Source of the DNA: Usitatibacter rugosus
GTDB lineage: Bacteria; Pseudomonadota; Gammaproteobacteria; Burkholderiales; Usitatibacteraceae
Direction of reading: 5' to 3'
Assembly (NCBI RefSeq): GCF_013003965.1
Contig: NZ_CP053069.1
Coordinates: 2,635,419-2,699,418, forward strand
DNA: 64,000 nucleotides
Of the stretch, positions 59,244-64,000 are shown in pieces. The stretch's first letter is position 1, and each line of letters opens with the position of its first letter. Made by a program: the position numbers and the translations under genes. The notes beneath the pieces are model-generated. The model was given only the letters and a program-made list of their open reading frames with translations. It ran no database searches and was not told where the DNA came from.

Positions 59244-60152
59244 ATGGACCTGAAACAGCTCGAATACTTCGTCCGCGTGGTGGACCTGGGCGGCTTCAGC
59301 CGCGCCGCGCGCGTGATGGGGGTCGCCCAGCCCGCGATCAGCCGCCAGGTGCGCGGCCTCGAAGTGGAGCTGCGCCAGAACCTGCTGCTTCGCAACGGCC
59401 GGGGCGCGGTGCCCACGGAGGCCGGCAAGCGGATGCTCCTGCATGCCCGCGGCATCCTCCAGCAGATCGAGCGGGCTCGGCACGACATCGACGAATCGCG
59501 CGGCGCCCATGTCGGCAAAGTTGTCGTGGGCCTGCCGCCGACGCTGGCGCGCCACCTCACGCTGCCGATCGTGCGAGAGTTCCGCCATTCGCACCCGCAG
59601 GCCACGCTGTCGATCGTCGAGGGCCTCTCCTCCACCATCCTGGACATGCTGGGCGACGGCCGCATCGACATCGGCCTCGTGTACAACCCCTCGCCCACCG
59701 CGGCTTTCGACGTGCGCACGCTCTACGAAGAGGCCCTGTGCCTCGTGGGCGCGCGCCGCAAGCCCGCCGAGCCGCGCACCGTGCGCCTGCAGGACCTCCC
59801 CGGCTTTCCGCTACTGATCCCGAGCCGCCCGCACGCGATCCGACGCCTGGTCGAGACGCGCCTCGCGAGCCTCGGCCTCCAGCCGCAGATCGCGATGGAG
59901 ATCGACGCCGTTCCCGCGATCCTCGATCTCGTCGCCGAAGGCCACGGCTATGCCGTTCTCTCGCCCCGCGCGGTACAAGGCGCGTCCATGGCGGCACGCC
60001 TGCACGCCCGGACCATCGTCCAACCCCACCTGAAGAGCGCATTGGCAGTCGCGACGTCTGCCCAGCGCCCGTCGACGCCGCTGCTCCAGTCGACGGTCGC
60101 GCTGATCGACGCTCTCGCCACGCGCAACAGCTCTCCGAGGAGAACCCGATGA
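59244..60152 (+). CDS. LysR-family transcriptional regulator of the aromatic-acid cluster
   Basis: 302 residues. The N-terminal winged helix is MDLKQLEYFVRVVDLGGFSRAARVMGVAQPAISRQVRGLE; the rest is the periplasmic-binding-like effector domain. The start is ATG 59244, after GGAGA. Being divergent from the galD-like gene and overlapping the MetE-like gene (ATGA), it most likely activates both arms in response to a pathway intermediate, like GalR in Pseudomonas putida; the ligand is not known. Confidence 0.93.
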   Translation: MDLKQLEYFVRVVDLGGFSRAARVMGVAQPAISRQVRGLEVELRQNLLLRNGRGAVPTEAGKRMLLHARGILQQIERARHDIDESRGAHVGKVVVGLPPTLARHLTLPIVREFRHSHPQATLSIVEGLSSTILDMLGDGRIDIGLVYNPSPTAAFDVRTLYEEALCLVGARRKPAEPRTVRLQDLPGFPLLIPSRPHAIRRLVETRLASLGLQPQIAMEIDAVPAILDLVAEGHGYAVLSPRAVQGASMAARLHARTIVQPHLKSALAVATSAQRPSTPLLQSTVALIDALATRNSSPRRTR

Positions 60153-61270
60153 ATACACAAACCCGCCGCCCGCCGTTCCGTGCCGATCACGTGGGCAGCT
60201 TCCTGCGGCCCAAGAAGCTGCTCGATGCCCGCGACCAGCACAAGGCCGGAACGCTCCCGGCCGCGGGGCTGCGCGCCGTCGAGGACGACGCGATCCGCGA
60301 CGTCGTGCGCTTCCAGGAGAACCTGGGGCTGACGGGCATCACGGACGGTGAGTTCCGCCGGACGTTCTTCCACACCGACTTCCTCACCAAGCTCTCCGGC
60401 GTCACGACGCAGGGCGGCATCAACGTGAGCTTCCACAGCGCGACGGGCAACGTGGACTTCGCCCCGCCGGTCATGAAAGTGGCCGGCAAGGTGAGCCACG
60501 ACGTGCCGATCCAGCGTGCCGACTTCGAATTCCTGAAGGGCGCGACGAAGCGCACGCCCAAGGTCACCATTCCGTCGCCGACCATGCTGCATTTCCGCGG
60601 CGGCCGCGGCGCGATCAGCAAGGAGGCCTATCCGGACCTCGAGGCGTTCTACGCCGATGTCGCGAAGGCCTACCAGGCGGAGATCGCCGACCTCGCCGCG
60701 GCCGGCTGCACGTACCTGCAGCTGGACGACACCAACCTCGCCTACCTGTGCGACGCGAAGATGCGGGAGGGCGCAAGGTCTCGCGGCGACGATCCCGACG
60801 AGCTCCCGCGCCGCTACGCACGCCTCATCAACGCCGCCATCTCCGAGCGGCCCGCGAGCATGACGGTGTGCGTGCACCTCTGCCGCGGCAACTTCAAGAG
60901 CGCGTGGGCGGCCGAGGGCGGCTACGAGCCGGTCGCGCAGGTGCTCTTCAACGAGCTCGCGGTGGACGGCTACTTCCTCGAGTACGACGACGCCCGCTCG
61001 GGCGACTTCGCACCGCTCCGCCACGTGCCGAAGGGCAAGACCGTCGTGCTCGGCCTCGTGAGCACGAAGGTGGGACAGCTCGAGAGCAAGGACGACTTGA
61101 AGCGCCGCGTCGATGCGGCCGCGAAGCTCGTGCCGCTCGAGCAACTATGTCTCTCGCCCCAGTGCGGGTTCTCCAGCACGGTGCACGGCAACGACATCGC
61201 GGTCGAATCGCAGACGAAGAAGCTCGAGCTCGTGGTGCAGACCGCCCGCGACATCTGGGGCAGCGTCTAG
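60149..61270 (+). CDS. Short MetE-like (cobalamin-independent) methyltransferase
   Basis: 373 residues, equal to only the C-terminal catalytic half of MetE (COG0620 short form). The zinc site is complete: His and Cys in VCVHLCRGN, Glu in FLEYDD, Cys in LSPQCGFSS. GLTGITDGEFRR and GCTYLQLDDTNLAYL are typical of the short family. Such proteins transfer methyl groups to a thiol, usually with an unknown donor. It overlaps the LysR gene and precedes the dioxygenase by 21 bp. A role in handling methyl groups from methoxylated aromatics (for example 3-O-methylgallate) is possible, but not shown. Confidence 0.85.
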   Translation: MNTQTRRPPFRADHVGSFLRPKKLLDARDQHKAGTLPAAGLRAVEDDAIRDVVRFQENLGLTGITDGEFRRTFFHTDFLTKLSGVTTQGGINVSFHSATGNVDFAPPVMKVAGKVSHDVPIQRADFEFLKGATKRTPKVTIPSPTMLHFRGGRGAISKEAYPDLEAFYADVAKAYQAEIADLAAAGCTYLQLDDTNLAYLCDAKMREGARSRGDDPDELPRRYARLINAAISERPASMTVCVHLCRGNFKSAWAAEGGYEPVAQVLFNELAVDGYFLEYDDARSGDFAPLRHVPKGKTVVLGLVSTKVGQLESKDDLKRRVDAAAKLVPLEQLCLSPQCGFSSTVHGNDIAVESQTKKLELVVQTARDIWGSV

Positions 61271-61291
61271 AGCTCCGACCGGAAGACTTCC

Positions 61292-62545
61292 ATGGCCAGA
61301 ATCCTCGGCGCCATCGCCAGCTCGCACACGCCGACGATCGGCTTCGCGTACGACAAGAAGAAGCAGGACGATCCCGTCTGGGCGCCGATCTTCGAAGCCT
61401 ACGGCCCGATCCAGGCCTGGCTCGCGGCGAAGAAGCCCGACGTGCTGTTCCTGGTCTACAACGACCACGTGACGTCGTTCTTCTTCGACCACTACTCGGC
61501 GTTCGCGCTCGGCATCGGGGAATCGTGGCCCGTCGCTGACGAGGGTGGTGGCGCACGTGCCCTCCCCGCCGCGGCCGGACATCCCGTGCTGGCCGCGCAC
61601 ATCGGCTCGTCGCTGATGGCCGAGGAATTCGACCTCTCGTTCTTCCAGCACCGCGCGCTCGACCACGGCGTCTTCTCGCCGCTGTCGATGATGCTGCCGC
61701 ACGAGCCGGCGTGGCCCGCGGCGATCGTGCCGCTGCAGGTCGGCGTGCTGCAGTTCCCGATCCCCACGGCGCGCCGCTGCTTCCGCCTCGGGCAGGCGTT
61801 GCGCCGGGCGATCGAGAGCTTCCCGCAGGATCTCGGCGTGGCGATCGTCGCCACCGGCGGCCTGTCGCACCAGGTGCATGGCGAGCGCGCCGGCTTCAAC
61901 AACACGGCCTGGGATGCGGAATTCCTGGACCTGCTCGAAAGCGATCCGGAGCAGCTCGCGGGCATGACGCACGCGGAATACGCGACGCGCGGCGGCCTCG
62001 AAGGATCGGAAGTGATCATGTGGCTCGTGATGCGCGGCGCGATGAGCAAGACGGTGCGCTGCCTGCACCGCACGTACTACCTGCCTTCCATGGCCGGCAT
62101 CGCCACCGCCATCTACGAGGACGTCGATGCCGTGGTGGATCCCGCCGCGAACGAGCGCGCGCGAGCGGCAGCGGGGCACCAGCTGGCCGGCGTCGAGAAG
62201 CTGGCGGGCACGTATCCCTTCGACTTCGCGCGCAGCATCAAGGCCTATCGCATCAACGACTTCCTCCACCGCATGGTGGAACCGGAGCATCGCGCGCGTT
62301 TCCTCGCGGATCCGGAAGCCGCCTTCGAAGCTGCGGGGCTCGCCGAGACGGAGCGCGATCTCATCCGCCAGCGCGACTGGCGCGGCATGATCCACTACGG
62401 CGTCATCTTCTTCATGCTGGAGAAGCTGGGCGCGGTGGTCGGCGTCTCGAACCTGCATATCTACGCCGCGATGCGCGGCCAGACGCTCGAGGAATTCCAG
62501 AAGACGCGCAACACCAAGGTGCTGTACTCGGTCTCCGCCAAATGA
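61292..62545 (+). CDS. Fused LigB-LigA extradiol dioxygenase (gallate / 3-O-methylgallate type)
   Basis: 417 residues, matching the fused gallate dioxygenases (GalA/DesB, and DesZ for 3-O-methylgallate) rather than two-gene LigAB. The LigB part has the iron ligands His12 (IASSHTPTIG), His59 (VYNDHVTSFF) and Glu240 (LEGSEVIMW), and catalytic His193 (GGLSHQVHG), offset by about two from LigB. The LigA-like helical part follows from about 300 (RINDFLHRM). It opens the ring of gallate-type diols next to two hydroxyls, using Fe(II) and O2. Gallate or 3-O-methylgallate cannot be told apart by eye. Confidence 0.93.
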   Translation: MARILGAIASSHTPTIGFAYDKKKQDDPVWAPIFEAYGPIQAWLAAKKPDVLFLVYNDHVTSFFFDHYSAFALGIGESWPVADEGGGARALPAAAGHPVLAAHIGSSLMAEEFDLSFFQHRALDHGVFSPLSMMLPHEPAWPAAIVPLQVGVLQFPIPTARRCFRLGQALRRAIESFPQDLGVAIVATGGLSHQVHGERAGFNNTAWDAEFLDLLESDPEQLAGMTHAEYATRGGLEGSEVIMWLVMRGAMSKTVRCLHRTYYLPSMAGIATAIYEDVDAVVDPAANERARAAAGHQLAGVEKLAGTYPFDFARSIKAYRINDFLHRMVEPEHRARFLADPEAAFEAAGLAETERDLIRQRDWRGMIHYGVIFFMLEKLGAVVGVSNLHIYAAMRGQTLEEFQKTRNTKVLYSVSAK

Positions 62546-63429
62546 CCTCCGCGCGCGTCGCCCTCATCGGCTATGGCGAGGTGGGGCGCACGCTGGGACA
62601 GGCTCTGCAGCCCCAGGGTCTCGCGGCACTTCGCACGTACGACCTCCAGCTCGAGGATGCCGCTCGGCGTGACGCCATGATTCAACGCGCGCGGGAGGAC
62701 GGCGTGGAGCCGATCGCGCCCGCGACGGAAGCGGTGGACGGCGTCGATCTCGTCGTCTGTGCCGTCACCGCCGACCAGACCTTGGCTGCCGCGCGCGCCG
62801 CCGCCCCGGGCCTGCGCCCCGGCGCGTTCTACGTGGACCTCAACTCCGCCTCGCCGAAGACCAAGTGCGAATGCGCGGCGCTGATCGACGGCGCCGGGGG
62901 TCGCTATGTCGAGATGGCCGTCATGACCTCGATCCCACCGCACGGTATCCGCGTGCCGATGCTGTCCGGCGGCCCGCACGCATCGGCCGCGGCGCCGCTC
63001 CTCACCGGCCTGGGATTCAACGTCGAGCACGCGTCCGACAAGCTCGGCGTCGCCTCGGCCATCAAGATGTGCCGCAGCGTCATCGTGAAAGGCATGGAAG
63101 CGCTCGTGATCGAGAGTTTCCTCTCGGCACGCCGCTACGGCGTCGAAAGAGAAGTGCTCGCGTCGCTCGCCGAGACCTTCCCCGGCATCGACTGGGAAAG
63201 GAACGGCAGCTACTTCTTCCAGCGCGTGGTGGCGCATGGGCGGCGCCGCGCCGAGGAGATGCGAGAAGCGGCCGTGACGGTGGGCGAAGCCGGGCTCGAA
63301 CCGTTCATGGCGAGCGCGATCGCCGATCGCCAGGCGTGGATGGCGGCGCTGAAGGAAGCGGGAGCCTTCGAAGATGCGCCGCGCGACGCGGCGTGGCGAG
63401 AGCTCGCCGACCGCATCGCGCGGAACTGA
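62542..63429 (+). CDS. NAD(P)-binding 6-phosphogluconate-dehydrogenase-like protein (DUF1932)
   Basis: 295 residues. The N-terminal Rossmann fold shows ALIGYGEVGRTL, then VDLVVCAVTADQTLA and FYVDLNSASPKTKCE. The C-terminal helical part (about 190-295) fits DUF1932 (KGMEALVIESFLSARRYGVE). The mechanism lysine region of beta-hydroxyacid dehydrogenases is KLGVASAIKMCRSVIVK. It overlaps the dioxygenase gene (ATGA). It may oxidise a hydroxy or semialdehyde intermediate, and so could stand in for the missing LigC step; this is inference. Confidence 0.82.
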   Translation: MTSARVALIGYGEVGRTLGQALQPQGLAALRTYDLQLEDAARRDAMIQRAREDGVEPIAPATEAVDGVDLVVCAVTADQTLAAARAAAPGLRPGAFYVDLNSASPKTKCECAALIDGAGGRYVEMAVMTSIPPHGIRVPMLSGGPHASAAAPLLTGLGFNVEHASDKLGVASAIKMCRSVIVKGMEALVIESFLSARRYGVEREVLASLAETFPGIDWERNGSYFFQRVVAHGRRRAEEMREAAVTVGEAGLEPFMASAIADRQAWMAALKEAGAFEDAPRDAAWRELADRIARN

Positions 63430-63459
63430 AGTGCGGCGGGGGCCGCACTCCGTGTTGCG

Positions 63460-64000
63460 TCAGAAGAAGTGCGCGATACCGACGCCGAACGACAAGGTGT
63501 CGGCACCGGCCGCGACCGGTCCGCCCACGGGGGGCTGCACGGTGTAGGTGCCCGACTTCTTGTTGTCCACCTTGTAGTAGGTCGCGATCACCTGCGTGCG
63601 CTTCGAGAAGTTGTAGACCAGGCCCGCGGAGTAGTAATCCGCCCCGAGGTCCGCGGTCGTGCAGGACGCACCGCCCACTCGGCTGCAGGAACCATCTTCG
63701 GCCTTGCCGTACGCCACCCAGAAGCTCGCCTGCCCGAAGTAGTACTCGCCCAGCGCGTAGTAGGCCTTGCGCTTGTAGTCGTTCACGTTGCCCGCGACGG
63801 AATCGTCGTTGTGGTACTTGAGCTCCTCGTAGATGCCGGCGAGCCTGAACGATCCGATCCGCCAGATCCCCACGAGCTTGTTGCCCTGGTCCTTGGAGCC
63901 CGTGTTGGTGAGCGTGGCCCCCGCGCCGCCGCCCAGCACGGACATGCCGAAGTAGTCCTCGTGCTGCTCGTAGGCGTAGCGAATCGAGAGCGTCCCCCAG
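63460..64000 (-). CDS. Gram-negative porin, C-terminal part (cut by window edge)
   Basis: About 180 residues are visible; the N-terminus lies beyond position 64000. Alternating amphipathic strands (WGTLSIRYAYEQ; YALGEYYFGQASFWVAYG; ADYYSAGLVYNFSKRTQVIATYY) end in FGVGIAHFF, with the C-terminal Phe needed for barrel assembly. This matches the trimeric general porins of betaproteobacteria (Porin_4). It converges with the DUF1932 gene. It may admit aromatic acids, but porins of this type are often general. Confidence 0.92.
   Translation of the reverse strand, partial: WGTLSIRYAYEQHEDYFGMSVLGGGAGATLTNTGSKDQGNKLVGIWRIGSFRLAGIYEELKYHNDDSVAGNVNDYKRKAYYALGEYYFGQASFWVAYGKAEDGSCSRVGGASCTTADLGADYYSAGLVYNFSKRTQVIATYYKVDNKKSGTYTVQPPVGGPVAAGADTLSFGVGIAHFF

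Overview
The window is high-GC chromosomal DNA, almost fully coding, from a Gram-negative bacterium that is most likely a betaproteobacterium. The evidence is the gene order infC-rpmI-rplT-pheS-pheT-ihfA-merR-tRNA-Pro, an alaC/hom/thrC amino-acid operon, surE-pcm-nlpD, a GltIJKL glutamate importer and a C-terminal-Phe porin. A soil or sediment lineage near Usitatibacter would fit the domain content, but that is a guess. I see no insertion sequence, prophage, CRISPR array or rRNA gene. Nearly all genes have intact reading frames, and overlaps of the ATGA or GTGA type are very common.

Layout. Positions 1-4.5 kb hold two secreted beta-helix/adhesin-like proteins, the first cut by the window edge. 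From 4.6 to 10.1 kb a minus-strand operon alaC - GNAT - hom - Sel1/TPR protein - thrC makes threonine precursors; every junction is a 4-nt GTGA overlap. From 10.1 to 13 kb come a membrane-anchored J-like pseudoprotease, a Mth938-domain protein, a secreted 2H-phosphoesterase-like protein and a zinc-ribbon membrane protein. From 13 to 21.2 kb a large NAD-dependent glutamate dehydrogenase is divergent from gltI-gltJ-gltK-gltL, a glutamate uptake and catabolism unit. From 21.3 to 29.2 kb are two hypotheticals, an HDAC-like deacetylase and a moxR-DUF58-tgpA cluster followed by a SEC-C/TPR/glycosyltransferase-like protein. From 29.2 to 36.9 kb are surE-pcm-nlpD (without rpoS), two tandem M13 peptidases and an SDR.

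From 36.9 to 45.9 kb the theme is glycine and threonine breakdown. gcvT-gcvH-gcvP lies behind a tandem glycine riboswitch with a clear intrinsic terminator and a promoter embedded in a PAS-PAS hybrid histidine kinase gene; divergent from the kinase is kbl-tdh. A perfect 32-bp inverted repeat lies between the SDR and gcvP. From 46 to 54 kb is the translation block: tRNA-Pro(GGG), merR, ihfA, pheT, pheS, rplT, rpmI, infC (with an ATA start) and thrS (with a terminator hairpin and a possible Thr-containing leader peptide).

From 54.1 kb to the end is a ring-cleavage cluster for gallate-type aromatic acids. A LysR regulator is divergent from a galD-like tautomerase, ligJ hydratase, ligK/galC aldolase, ligI pyrone-dicarboxylate lactonase and an orphan ABC binding protein. 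Downstream of the regulator, on its own strand, are a short MetE-like methyltransferase, a fused LigAB-type extradiol dioxygenase and a DUF1932 dehydrogenase, facing a porin cut by the window edge. Together these would convert gallate (or 3-O-methylgallate through the pyrone) to pyruvate and oxaloacetate. The most unusual points are the galD-like gene that seems to start at ATT, the MetE-like enzyme inside this operon, a WW/ESGWG secreted domain found three times in the window, the pseudoprotease, the possible thrS attenuator, and several promoters that abut start codons.
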